A DNA stretch of 64,000 nucleotides from R-RK-3 sp963842775. Lineage in GTDB: Bacteria > Pseudomonadota > Alphaproteobacteria > Rhizobiales > Rhodomicrobiaceae. The notes under the pieces were generated by a model that was not told the DNA's origin, did not search any database, and worked only from the letters and a program-made list of their open reading frames with translations. This document shows, one piece after another, positions 18,901-27,064 of the stretch; within the stretch, counting starts at the first letter, position 1; every line of letters starts with the position of its first letter. The position numbers and the translations under genes are program-made. Location: positions 434,001 through 498,000 of the forward strand of contig CAWJHQ010000005.1 of NCBI GenBank assembly GCA_963842775.1. Reading direction: 5' to 3'.

Positions 18901-20067
18901 ATAGTAACGGGTTTCGTCGTTCGGCCGGGACAGATAGCTCTTCTCAGTCAGATCCGGCCGCTTGAGATAGCCCCTCGTAATGCCTATGCCACTGACATAC
19001 AGCTCGCCCTGCGTGCCTTGCGGCACCGGGTTCATCTCGCTGTCAAAAATATGAACCGTATATCCAGGAAGCGGCTTTCCGACCGTGACGGGCTTGCCGG
19101 GCTTGCAGACAAACGACGTGGTGTTCACTGTCGCTTCGGTCGGTCCATAGACATTGAGCATCAGCCGTCCGGGTGTCGCCCACCGATCGACGTGTTCCGG
19201 CAGACAAGGCTCGCCACTGACGACAAGCTGGCGCAGCAATGGCAGCTCCCTCTGCATCGTCGTCAGCATGGTCGGCACTGTCGAGAAATAGGTGACGCCG
19301 CTCTTGTGCATGAACTCGGCCAGATCGTCGCCGAAGCGCGGCGTATCGATGTTCGGCACAACCAGCGTCGCTCCGTTGGAGAACGCCATCCAGATTTCCT
19401 CGACGGACCCGTCGAAGGTAAGCGCGAAGCCCTGGAGGATCCGATCGGCGGGCGTCGTTTCGCAAACGACATTGAACGCGGTAGCGAATCGAGCCGCGTT
19501 GCGGTGCTCCACCATCACGCCTTTGGGCTGTCCCGTCGTGCCCGACGTGAACAGGACGTAACATAGGTCGGTGGGTTTCAGGCCCATCTCGGTGCGGGAC
19601 GGGCGCGTGCTGGATTGAGCGGCAAGCTTATCGGCGGCCTCGTCAAGCACGAGCACCTTTCCCTCGAACACCTCGTCGATCCGGTGGCGCGTTTTCGCCT
19701 CGCATATGACAACGCCAACCTCGGCCTCGGTCAGGACGTAGCGCATGCGATCGTCGGGGTAACTCAGATCCAGCGGGACATAGCCGCCGCCAGCCTTGAG
19801 CACGCCCAGGATCGCAAGGATCGGCAACTCCGAGCGGTGGAACAGCAGCCCGACCAGCTTGCCGGGACCGACGCCGTGCTGGCGCAAATAGTGCGCAATC
19901 TGGTTCGATCGCTCTTCGACCTCTTGATAAGTCAGTGAAGCGGCACCGCTTATGGCAGGGGAGTTACGGTGCCTGTCGAGTTGAGATTCGAACAGCTCAT
20001 GCAGGTACATGATGGGTGCTGGCGACGTGGGGAAGTCGGAGCCGATAACTGACAGAGCTTTGGTCAT
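15961..20067 (-). CDS. Pls-like membrane NRPS (A-T-[TM2-C]x3), predicted isopeptide-forming amino-acid ligase/polymerase
   Basis: 1368 residues. Adenylation domain at about 20-510: core motifs FTSGTTGQPKG (173-183), NVYGPTEATVN (305-315), YRSGDIARI (389-397), KIRGYRVEL (414-422) and VSGKVDRKSL with Lys499. Thiolation domain has DLGGHSLL with phosphopantetheine Ser556. Then come three units of two transmembrane helices (about 681-745, 911-977, 1157-1217), each followed by a left-handed beta-helix/acyltransferase-like domain (about 786-890, 1024-1105, 1264-1368). This is exactly the layout of epsilon-poly-L-lysine synthetase, where the tandem C domains join monomers by isopeptide bonds. The pocket begins Asp219, Gly220, Glu223; an acidic residue at the 239-equivalent fits a basic substrate such as Lys, Orn or beta-Lys. 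A lysine 2,3-aminomutase is divergently encoded and a PPTase lies nearby. Confidence 0.9.
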   Translation of the reverse strand: MTKALSVIGSDFPTSPAPIMYLHELFESQLDRHRNSPAISGAASLTYQEVEERSNQIAHYLRQHGVGPGKLVGLLFHRSELPILAILGVLKAGGGYVPLDLSYPDDRMRYVLTEAEVGVVICEAKTRHRIDEVFEGKVLVLDEAADKLAAQSSTRPSRTEMGLKPTDLCYVLFTSGTTGQPKGVMVEHRNAARFATAFNVVCETTPADRILQGFALTFDGSVEEIWMAFSNGATLVVPNIDTPRFGDDLAEFMHKSGVTYFSTVPTMLTTMQRELPLLRQLVVSGEPCLPEHVDRWATPGRLMLNVYGPTEATVNTTSFVCKPGKPVTVGKPLPGYTVHIFDSEMNPVPQGTQGELYVSGIGITRGYLKRPDLTEKSYLSRPNDETRYYRSGDIARINDDGEIEFFGRADNQVKIRGYRVELSEIDSLLNEQDNIAIAVTILHKGGDQDSLASYVALRDPAQDVDRKAILTGLRAKLPPYMVPTFFEVVAVMPRLVSGKVDRKSLPAPSTPLVDYSDLALPQTEMEEKVADTWRKLFKMEHVGIDQDFFLDLGGHSLLAAQMVTLLRKIAGVEIPVRDVYAYPKIALLAEHLQGLVAADATKPKDTKQGGAYLKDAVDEISKFLNVRKMLGFGRSKDKTAVPVADSRLRAHLKEELEYHKARNRALGRPISETPSGFAATIQAFTLLIFFVLLSWPIAIVVVFADDILAGRLSLFGVALYLCTFALALWPGILALSIAAKWLLIGRYKPGSHPLWGPYYVRWWFASSLQGLSGMSVFNGTPLMSTYYRLMGAKVGRDCSLGTAECSIWDCLTIGDDTSIGTDTQLLGYRIENGYLHIGTIEIGRQCFIGAHSVLGLNVKMQDGARLDDQSLLYDDQTIVAGEHRRGSPAAVKHVAVPNEDLKHYGSLRKTVFVLFAFVFGVLSGVFLIIPAILVLLFLITSYQQGWLGTAILILFAAMPVLILAMCLWITLLKAIILRRAKPGVYELYSVYYLRYLLAFDLMRLMGSVMIPVFTTIYLPPWMRLLGAKLGKHCELSTMWSFMPELIVAGDGTFFADGCILGGKRVFGGRFEIRTNVVGSRSFIGNSAILPTGAIIGDDCLLGVLSSPPTTEPTPNGSDWLGLPGFRLPNRQKVAGFDNKLTYQPSLWLYIQRAVIDGLRILIPAYVSLALGLTGIATLLYLYNTYGFSVMLAATSVVTIGLAVVSVLFVVALKWVVMGKFHPVIKPLWCHYVWLNEMVNGAYESIMAPVTSILFGTPFAGIPLRMIGCKVGRDCYIASNLFSEFDLIEIGNYASINEGVILQTHLFEDRVMKSSHLKIGDNCSVGNMAVVLYDTSMKDRAVLGPLSLLMKGETMPANSQWYGAPTVHR

Positions 20068-20350
20068 AGGTGTTCGCCTGTTTGGTTCCGCGTCCCTTCC
20101 GGCTTGAAAGGGGGGCTGTGATCTTGAATGACATCATCAAGATCCTCGGGCTGTAACGTAGGTAACAGCGGATTGCCGGCATTTGATGCAATTGTGGTGG
20201 TGCAAATGAAACCGAGCGTTAGGAAGTCGTCCATTTAGCGCCGCATCAAATTTCGTATCGGCCGTACGCCCAAATCGTCTTCAAGATGCTCGATGAAACA
20301 TTTGCCCAAGGAGTTGAACGGTCAACGGATTCAAAGCGAAAGAGAATGTC
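20068..20350. promoter_or_regulatory. Divergent promoter region of the NRPS and aminomutase genes with inverted repeats
   Basis: The 283-base gap must hold promoters for both directions. GATCTTGA (20120-20127) and TCAAGATC (20137-20144) form a perfect 8-bp inverted repeat with a 9-base spacer, close to the NRPS start. A second palindrome, CATTTG (20180-20185)/CAAATG (20203-20208), lies in the middle. Both are candidate operators for coordinate control of synthetase and aminomutase; no regulator gene is adjacent. Confidence 0.45.
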
Positions 20351-21607
20351 ATGACTGAGATCACACCAACTCTCGCACCGTGGAAAGATGTTCCGCAAAG
20401 CACGTTCGACGATCACGCTTGGCAGGACAAGAATTCTATCTTTCGCGTGCCGCAGCTTGAAGAAGCGCTCGACGGCGTTGTTTCACCTGCGATGATCGGC
20501 GAGATCACCTCAGCCGTCAAGATGGTGAACATGTCGATCCGCCTGACACCGTATATTATGGAGTTGGTCGACTGGAGCAACGTGGAAACCGACCCGATCC
20601 GCCGTCAGTTCCTGCCGATGCTGAGCGAACTCGAGCCCGACCATCCCTCTCTGGTTGTCGACTCACTGCACGAGCGCGAACATTCCCCGGTCACAGGCCT
20701 GGTCCACCGCTATCCGGATAAAGTCCTGTTTCTCGCGACGTCCGTTTGCCCGGTTTATTGCCAGTTTTGTACGCGCAGCTATGCTGTCGGCGGTGACACA
20801 GAGCAATTGCAAAAGGACAAAGTGGCAAGTGCGAATAACTGGGGTCCGGCTCTCGACTATATTCGGGCGCATCCCGACATCGAGGACGTCGTCGTTTCAG
20901 GCGGCGACTCAGCCAGGCTGAAGCCGGCCAATCTGAGATTTCTTGGCCACGCGCTGCTCGACATCCCGCACATTCGCCGCATCCGCTTCGCGACCAAAGC
21001 TGTCGCGGTGCAGCCAATGAAATTCATCTCCGACACGGCATGGATGGAGGCCCTCGTCGAAGTGGTCACGCGTGCCCGCAACGAATTCAAGCATGTGTGC
21101 ATTCATACCCACTTCAATCATCCTAGCGAGGTGACGCCGACTGTCGAACGGGCGATGCGCATTCTGCACTCGAACGGCGTTTTCGTCCGGAACCAGACGG
21201 TGCTGCTCCGGGGCGTCAATAACGACGCGGCGACGATGCGGGACCTCATCAAAAAACTCGGCCGCGTGAATATCCATCCCTATTACGCCTACATCTGCGA
21301 CATGGTGAAAGGGACCGAGCATTTCCGCATTCCAATTCACGAGGCGCAGGCTCTCGAAAAAGCGGTGCGCGGTTCGACTGCGGGTTTCAATACCCCGCTC
21401 TTCATCGTCGATACGCCGGCCGGCAAGCGGGACGTGCACAGCCCGGAATCCTACGATCGCGATCTCGGCATTGCCACTTTCACTTCCCCCGCTGTCGCGA
21501 ATGGGCGGTTGCATCGCTATTACGATCCGATCAGGAGCCTCCCCGGCATGTCTGGCGATAAGTGGATTGCCGAATGCGCAGCTCAGCGCGATCTCCGCGC
21601 GGCATGA
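20351..21607 (+). CDS. kamA: Lysine 2,3-aminomutase-like radical SAM enzyme (KamA family)
   Basis: 418 residues. The radical-SAM cluster motif CPVYCQFC supplies Cys133, Cys137 and Cys140. Residues equivalent to those binding lysine in the clostridial enzyme are kept: Arg142 (carboxylate), Asp317 in YICDMVKGTEHFR and Asp354 in FIVDTPAGK (epsilon-amino). The PLP Lys is Lys359, but the loop reads DTPAGK, two residues shorter than the usual DxPGGGGK. It should convert L-lysine, or a close analogue, to the beta-amino acid using SAM, a 4Fe-4S cluster and PLP. Divergent from the Pls-like NRPS, it most likely supplies its monomer. EpmB (EF-P modification) is a shorter relative, and no epmA lies nearby. 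Confidence 0.85.
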   Translation: MTEITPTLAPWKDVPQSTFDDHAWQDKNSIFRVPQLEEALDGVVSPAMIGEITSAVKMVNMSIRLTPYIMELVDWSNVETDPIRRQFLPMLSELEPDHPSLVVDSLHEREHSPVTGLVHRYPDKVLFLATSVCPVYCQFCTRSYAVGGDTEQLQKDKVASANNWGPALDYIRAHPDIEDVVVSGGDSARLKPANLRFLGHALLDIPHIRRIRFATKAVAVQPMKFISDTAWMEALVEVVTRARNEFKHVCIHTHFNHPSEVTPTVERAMRILHSNGVFVRNQTVLLRGVNNDAATMRDLIKKLGRVNIHPYYAYICDMVKGTEHFRIPIHEAQALEKAVRGSTAGFNTPLFIVDTPAGKRDVHSPESYDRDLGIATFTSPAVANGRLHRYYDPIRSLPGMSGDKWIAECAAQRDLRAA

Positions 21608-21658
21608 GCCGAATCTGAAAATCCTTACGCGCAACTAACGTCTTTGGAGTTTGGAACG

Positions 21659-21925
21659 ATGACCATTCTTATGAACCAGGAACATGACCGATACAGCCAA
21701 TATGCTCCCGTTCTCGTGAGTAACCCTGCACTTGAAACCACACCCGCCCACCCGGCCCGTGTCGTTCGCGTCCGCCTGGAAAAGTTGGCGACGGGCTGCT
21801 GGTCTGTACAAGCTGCCGCCGGCACCCGCGGTGGTCTGTTCCGCGACCATGCCTCCGCAACGAAATTCATTAAGCGTGAGTTCGCCGCCAGGCAGCTCAC
21901 AGTTGTGGAAACGTTGGGGGCATGA
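21659..21925 (+). CDS. Small protein of unknown function in the NRPS locus
   Basis: 88 residues from ATG 21659, 51 bases after the aminomutase and likely cotranscribed. A GGAG element sits about 10 bases upstream. The C-terminal half has the pattern GCWSVQAAAGTRGGLFRDHA followed by SATKFIKREF, a strand-strand-helix layout loosely like DUF2188, but I cannot assign a family. Its stop TGA abuts the PPTase stop on the other strand so that the two form TGATCA. Possible roles include a helper or immunity protein; neither is shown by sequence. Confidence 0.65.
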   Translation: MTILMNQEHDRYSQYAPVLVSNPALETTPAHPARVVRVRLEKLATGCWSVQAAAGTRGGLFRDHASATKFIKREFAARQLTVVETLGA

Positions 21926-22717
21926 TCAGACGTGATTAACAGCGGCGATATCAGGAACCGTCCGGATCAGGCGGATATCTACAGCGGCTTCCGGCGCCTC
22001 CACCGCAACCGCTAACGCATGCTCCGGCGTTGCGTTGAAGCGGCGGAATTGCCAGCGTGACGCATCATCGGGGCAACGATGGTTAAAGGTGATGCGCGGA
22101 TGGGCCTGGGACATGTCAAAGGCGAAGCCGTCGAGAGGCAGCGATAACCCCATGCCCCGCGCTTTGATATAGGCTTCCTTCAGCGTCCAGAAAGCGAAGA
22201 AGAGGTCGCGGCGTTGGTGCTCGGGCGCGCTTTGGAACGCGCTCAACTCGGAAGCTTCGAAGACTGTCGGGGCAATTTCAGCGGTGTCGAGCTGGCGATC
22301 AAGAGATTCGACATCGATGCCGATCTCGCACCCTTCCGTGATCGCAAGCACAACCAGTCCATCCGTATGGGATAGATTGAAGCGCAAGTCCCGGTCGATT
22401 TCAGGCGCTGAGATATGTGGCCTGCCATAGTCATTCGTCTCGAAACGCCAGTGCGCCGGCTCTACATCGGCATAGCGCGACAGGGTCGTTCGCAGCAGCG
22501 CACGGGCGACGAGATGGATCAGCCGCGGTTTTCGCAAGCGAAAGCGCTGCCAGCGCTCGCGCTCGTTCGCATCCAGCAGCGTTTCGTAACCGCGCAGCCG
22601 GTCGGCGTCGATCGCGTCCGGCGCAGTGAGCCAAACGTCGACTTGGCCGACGGTGAGCCGCCTCATATCGCTGGAATTTGTCGTCACCCGGCCTGCCTTG
22701 AATGGAGTCATCTCCAC
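21926..22717 (-). CDS. 4'-phosphopantetheinyl transferase, Sfp type
   Basis: 263 residues with the complete Sfp signature: RFNLSHTDGLVVLAI, GCEIGIDVESL (metal-binding Asp and Glu) and FWTLKEAYIKARGMGLSLPL. It transfers phosphopantetheine from CoA to carrier-domain serines, so it should activate Ser556 of the Pls-like NRPS next door. Start ATG is at 22717; an internal ATG at about 22664 would still keep all motifs. It converges on the small-protein gene with no gap. Confidence 0.92.
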   Translation of the reverse strand: MEMTPFKAGRVTTNSSDMRRLTVGQVDVWLTAPDAIDADRLRGYETLLDANERERWQRFRLRKPRLIHLVARALLRTTLSRYADVEPAHWRFETNDYGRPHISAPEIDRDLRFNLSHTDGLVVLAITEGCEIGIDVESLDRQLDTAEIAPTVFEASELSAFQSAPEHQRRDLFFAFWTLKEAYIKARGMGLSLPLDGFAFDMSQAHPRITFNHRCPDDASRWQFRRFNATPEHALAVAVEAPEAAVDIRLIRTVPDIAAVNHV

Positions 22718-22788
22718 GATCCCGAGGACCGGCCACCGGCCTTGACGCCCCGATAACTGTCGCGCGGAGTACCGATGGCTCGAGGCGC

Positions 22789-24048
22789 CTATTTAACTGC
22801 CTCGACGACCTCTTCTTTCATGACGCGTTCAATATACGCCATCACTCTATTCTCCGGTATGTCGCCGTCGTCGTCGTAGGTATACCTTACTGTGTCCGTG
22901 GTAATAACCACCACGACGTCAAGATCATCAAAAATATATATCATTTGGCCGCCGTACCCCCAGCTCATAATGACCCGATGCTGACCTATTCGCCCAAGCC
23001 AAAAATAATAACCATAGCCATCGGTAACGCGTAAATCAGCAGAGATCGAGCAACCCGGCGATTGACACTGTATTTTGGCAGTTTTGGAGTCCTCTACCCA
23101 TTCTCTTGGCACTATCTGACTGTTGTTCCACCTGCCATTATTGAGATAGAGCAACCCAAATTTCATAAGTTCTCTAGGTGAAAGCCACAGGCTGTGCCCA
23201 CCCGCGAAATACCCTTGTTCATAAAGCGCCCATTTATCAGCAGCGATACCGATTTTATCAAAAAGATTAGCCTGAATGAACTCGCAAGTCGACTGACCAA
23301 GGCTTTTTCGTTTCAGAGCTTCCTGAAGTATCGCCGAAATCAGCTGCGAATTGCCAGTGCTATAGCCAAACGTCCTTCCCGGCGTGCATTCTGTCTGCGG
23401 TCGAGTTCCGCGATCAAGAATCGCTGCTATCCAGTCGCGACTATTACTCTGCGGATCGCGAACATACTTAAGACGTCTTTCTGTCACATCTTCCTTCCAC
23501 TTGAGACAGGACGACATGGTTAGTAAATGCTTGAGCGTAACAGGTTCTTTTGCTGCGTCAAAATAACGGCCGTAATGCGCAGGAAGCAAATCCTTGATGG
23601 GAGTGTCTATCGACGGCAGTATCCCCTTTGATATCGCGAGCCCTATGGCGGCTCCCCAAATGCTTTTGGAAGCGGAGTGAACATTCACGCTATTAAATTC
23701 GGTCATTCCATTGAAGTAAGCCTCGAATATAATTTTATTATTTTTCGCTACGAGAAAGCTCTGAATGTATGGCTTTTTCCTTAATAACTGCAATGCATTA
23801 GAAAGATGGAGCTTGGCGTCTCCTTGAGCGGGACTCAATGACAAAGGCGCCGGAACATTTATCGCGCGATCTTCCAGCACCACGTTATTGGCATAAAATC
23901 TATTTCTCAACTTGTTGTCGTCGCTTCCGCACTTCCATGTGGGATCTACAGCCGGCTTGGTTGCATTTGCATCGCGCGCCAGCGCGCGCTCTGTCGACAC
24001 AGTCGATAAAATTATCAAAGCAACGGCCAGTGAAATCAGATCACGCAT
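22789..24048 (-). CDS. Secreted serine hydrolase of the beta-lactamase/class C family
   Basis: 419 residues, signal peptide MRDLISLAVALIILSTVSTERALA. The SxxK nucleophile motif is SASKSIWG, followed by HLLTMSSCLKW and a YxN-like FGYSTGN. The third box is probably SWGYGGQ. These mark Pfam Beta-lactamase (PF00144) proteins, mostly esterases or peptidases rather than true beta-lactamases. The gene is markedly more AT-rich than its neighbours, which suggests horizontal transfer. It reads away from the kinase island and toward the PPTase. A self-protection role for the adjacent NRPS product is possible but unsupported. Confidence 0.85.
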   Translation of the reverse strand: MRDLISLAVALIILSTVSTERALARDANATKPAVDPTWKCGSDDNKLRNRFYANNVVLEDRAINVPAPLSLSPAQGDAKLHLSNALQLLRKKPYIQSFLVAKNNKIIFEAYFNGMTEFNSVNVHSASKSIWGAAIGLAISKGILPSIDTPIKDLLPAHYGRYFDAAKEPVTLKHLLTMSSCLKWKEDVTERRLKYVRDPQSNSRDWIAAILDRGTRPQTECTPGRTFGYSTGNSQLISAILQEALKRKSLGQSTCEFIQANLFDKIGIAADKWALYEQGYFAGGHSLWLSPRELMKFGLLYLNNGRWNNSQIVPREWVEDSKTAKIQCQSPGCSISADLRVTDGYGYYFWLGRIGQHRVIMSWGYGGQMIYIFDDLDVVVVITTDTVRYTYDDDGDIPENRVMAYIERVMKEEVVEAVK

Positions 24049-24332
24049 CAGTTGGTCTCGCTAAAATCTACGCACAAAAGCATCTACGAAAGTTGATATT
24101 TACTACGACGCATATGATTGCACGCTCACATCCATCCTGCGTTGGTGAAGCAAATCCTCAACATCGCGGCGAGAGCGGAAAACGCACATATCGCATCACT
24201 GCAAGACGGCTAATTTCGGGGGAGTCTTGAAAATAGCGGAATGGGTTGCTGGACATTTCGGGATGCTACGGAGCGGCCACACGCTCACGGGCATTGTTCC
24301 TTGACGCCTGGCTTGGAGCGGTCTTTGCAAGT

Positions 24333-25205
24333 CTAACTCTCGAGCAATTTGAGGGCGTTGTCGAGGCTGCGCCGCATACGATTGAAGGAACGCGATAAGG
24401 TTCCGATTTCGTCAGCGCTCTCAGAGGTGAATTCGGGCCGCGAGGTGTCGCCCATGCTTACCGCTTGGGCGATTTCGGACATTTGGGTGACTGGACTGAT
24501 GACAAGACGACCCAGCACGATGTTGAGCAACACCACAAGCACCAGATATATCCCGCCTACTGAGCCAACCAGAATGACCAGGTTGTCTCGAATTTGCTGC
24601 CGAGTGGCGCTTAGTGGCACTGAGAATATCTGCGCACCGATAATTTCGCCTTTCTGCCAGCCAAAGCCGTTCTTGTCACCGTAAAGCGCGACCATCGATC
24701 GCGGCGCCTTGTCCGGGGTCGAATGACATCTTAGGCAATCATCTGAGGTAATCTGCAACGGGAAGGCAACGGTGTATTGTTCACCACTGGGGGTGGACCG
24801 ATTCATAGCCAATTCTTTGATGTTCGGCTCGGCGCGGAGCTTCTCGATCAATTCTGTTTCCCAATCGAGGGCCTTGTCGGCCAAATTTGTGGGGTTCAGA
24901 GCCGCTTCCTTGTACGAGAAATCGGGTAGCTGCTCGCGAAAGTGACTGAAGGCCGTCTGGGCGGAGAATGACGGAATGGTCTGAGGCAGGAACTGGAGAT
25001 CGGACATATCCGCGAGCAATGGCCCGATTTCTTCCGACGTGTAGCGCCGGACTGCCAGCGCCTGCGCACGAAGAACGGAAATCTGCGCGTGGACTTGTTC
25101 GCGCGCGTTATCCTCAGCCACCCGCCAGAAGATTGCCGATGAAGCAGCGAGGCCAATGATCAATGTTAGCAGCAAGATAGCGTTGAACTTGAACCGTAAG
25201 CCCAT
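24333..25205 (-). CDS. Tll0287-like heme-c sensor protein with HAMP domain
   Basis: 290 residues: an N-terminal membrane anchor (FNAILLLTLIIGLAASSAIFW), a periplasmic Tll0287-like (DUF3365) domain ending in DCLRCHS, a CxxCH heme-c attachment site at 157-161, a second helix (LVILVGSVGGIYLVLVVLLNIVL) and a HAMP domain (VISPVTQMSEIAQAVSMGD). The protein stops right after HAMP, so it has no output domain of its own. Such modules sense redox or small ligands through heme. It is divergent from the pseudo-caspase/kinase/cyclase genes and may be their input; that link is inference. Confidence 0.85.
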   Translation of the reverse strand: MGLRFKFNAILLLTLIIGLAASSAIFWRVAEDNAREQVHAQISVLRAQALAVRRYTSEEIGPLLADMSDLQFLPQTIPSFSAQTAFSHFREQLPDFSYKEAALNPTNLADKALDWETELIEKLRAEPNIKELAMNRSTPSGEQYTVAFPLQITSDDCLRCHSTPDKAPRSMVALYGDKNGFGWQKGEIIGAQIFSVPLSATRQQIRDNLVILVGSVGGIYLVLVVLLNIVLGRLVISPVTQMSEIAQAVSMGDTSRPEFTSESADEIGTLSRSFNRMRRSLDNALKLLES

Positions 25206-25800
25206 CGTGGGGTATCCCAGAATTTAACCGAATTTGAGAAGCGGTCGCCGCAGGCCAGAGCTAGAATCGGGCGACGCTATTCAGCAGTATGTCGTATGCG
25301 GTATATCACGCCGGTTGTCGCGTCTTGCCATTAACGCTGATGAACCTTTTCCACGCCGCCATCCTACCCGCCGCGCCAGCCGGAGACAATTACCCACCCG
25401 CTATTAGATGTGTTGCCCCGCCAGCGAGAAGACGCATACAATATACCAAGTCCCATTGATCGACACGATCTTCCTCGGGTGATTGACGAGATTGCTCCGG
25501 GCCGGCAATGTTCGACGATATTTTTTCCAAATCCTGGCCACACCTCCGGCTTGCGCATCTTGGCGGAGCCGGCGGTGTGCCATATTGTTGTGCTTCGCTA
25601 GGCGCCGCCTCCCCCGCTGGGGTGATGATCAGACGATAAAATTGTTTGTTCGATATGATCGATGGGGTCAGATTATAAAGAGGTCAGCAAAGTGAGTTCC
25701 CCGCACGACGCTGCGCCCGGGCGATCCATCTAACAAGTAAGAGATTACTTCCAATCGCGAAGCGAGAGGATGAGCAGGAAAACCAAGATCGGACCTAAAT
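25206..25800. other. Gap, no recognisable gene
   Basis: Almost 600 bases between the divergent Tll0287-like and pseudo-caspase genes. Short open frames on both strands show no family features. Promoters for both flanking genes should lie here; no clear repeat was seen. Confidence 0.4.
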
Positions 25801-26827
25801 ATGTACTCGCAGGTTAGAGCAGATTGGCATTTTTCGCCCGCGGGCAGAAATTCAAAGTCGAGCGGTCGGGCGGTCGTTCTCATCGCAATATTTATGCAGC
25901 TTGTCTTCTCTTTTGGCGCACAAGCTGGCGGGCGGGTTGCATTGGTGCTCGCCTGCGAGAAATATGAAAATTTCGAAGAGTCATTCATCGACGTCAAGTG
26001 GGCCGGCGAACTGGGACAAGCGCTGAAGGAGCAGAATTTCGACGTCACCGTGGCCGGCGACCGTAACGATGCCCAGAGTCGGGCGGCGTTGCGCGAGTTT
26101 TCACTCAAGGCCAACGGGGCAGATTTTGCTTTGATCGTGACCAGTGGCCACGTGGTCACATATCAGGGCCAGTCGTTCTTTCTGCCGCAGAACGCCAAAA
26201 TTCAACGCGCGACCGACCTGTTCTCCCGGGCTTTGTCTTTGGCCAGCATCGCGGACATCGCAGGTAAAGCGAAGTCGGCCGCCTTGCTGGTGATTATGAC
26301 AGTGCCAGATATTCCGCCCACTGTTTCGGGTATCGATACACGACCGGCGATGGGCGGACAGCAGGCTGCAAACGTCGTCACAGTCTTTTCAACTTCGGCG
26401 AGAGTTCCCGTGTCGGGCGTTGATCGCGTTTCGGAACAGGCGTCCGAAAAATTGCTCGCTGCCGCACAAGAAGAAACTCTCACATTGGCTGCGCTGGTCA
26501 ATAGCGTTTCTGCGGAAGGGGTCGGACTGGTCGTCGGCAAGGTTTCCGACATCGACTTGTCTTCGCCGTCGGAAGACACATCAACGCCTGCAACGCCCCA
26601 AGCTGCAGCAGCGCCGGACCGGGGCGACGCATGCCGAAGACGGGCTGACCTCGGACGAACGCAGAGACGTTCAGCGCCGGCTCCAGAGCTTGAGGCTCTA
26701 CCAAGGCGTAGCCAATGGGGTTTTCGGCGAGCAAACCAGGGTGGCAATCAGAGAATTCCAAAAACTGTCGGGTGTGCCAGAAACAGGGAATTTGACGCGA
26801 GCCGAGTTCGAACGCCTCGCCCGCTGA
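25801..26827 (+). pseudogene. Caspase-like (peptidase C14 fold) protein with peptidoglycan-binding-like domain, frameshifted
   Basis: Frame one encodes a hydrophobic leader (VVLIAIFMQLVFSFGAQA) and a caspase-like domain: GRVALVLACEKYEN, and VTSGHVVTYQGQSFFLPQNA with the His117 region. Near 26600-26640 the frame changes and the C terminus continues as TSDERRDVQRRLQSLRLYQG, then VANGVFGEQTRVAIREFQKL, a peptidoglycan-binding domain 1, ending at 26827. The position of the catalytic Cys (normally DxCR) reads LLVIMTVPD without any Cys, so even an intact version would be a pseudo-protease. It lies upstream of the kinase. Confidence 0.75.
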
Positions 26828-27064
26828 GCTATGCCGTTCAATGGAGGTGCTGCATCTTCGCATGTAACTGTCGTACAGAAAGACAGCGGCATATGGACTG
26901 TAAGAGATGAGTGCGCTGCTATTCTTCCTTACGACTTTCCGCGATCTCCTGGAGCCACTTCTGATCTATCACAGTAGGCCGATCTCATCGAAGACGGCCC
27001 GGGTTCAAGTACATTAAGTGTAATTTAATGCCAGGCGGAAGATATAGTCCAGATTTTTAAATGA
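26828..27064. other. Gap, no recognisable gene
   Basis: About 240 bases downstream of the pseudo-caspase, AT-rich in its second half; no gene or clear terminator seen. Confidence 0.35.

Noticed and set aside
15961..20067. Conventional multimodular NRPS or acyl-CoA synthetase fused to an acetyltransferase
   Set aside because: There is a single A-T module, no classical HHxxxDG condensation domain and three TM2-plus-beta-helix units, which fits the Pls architecture instead.
22789..24048. True class C beta-lactamase
   Set aside because: SxxK is present but the typical YxN and KTG boxes are not clear; the broad serine hydrolase family is a safer call.
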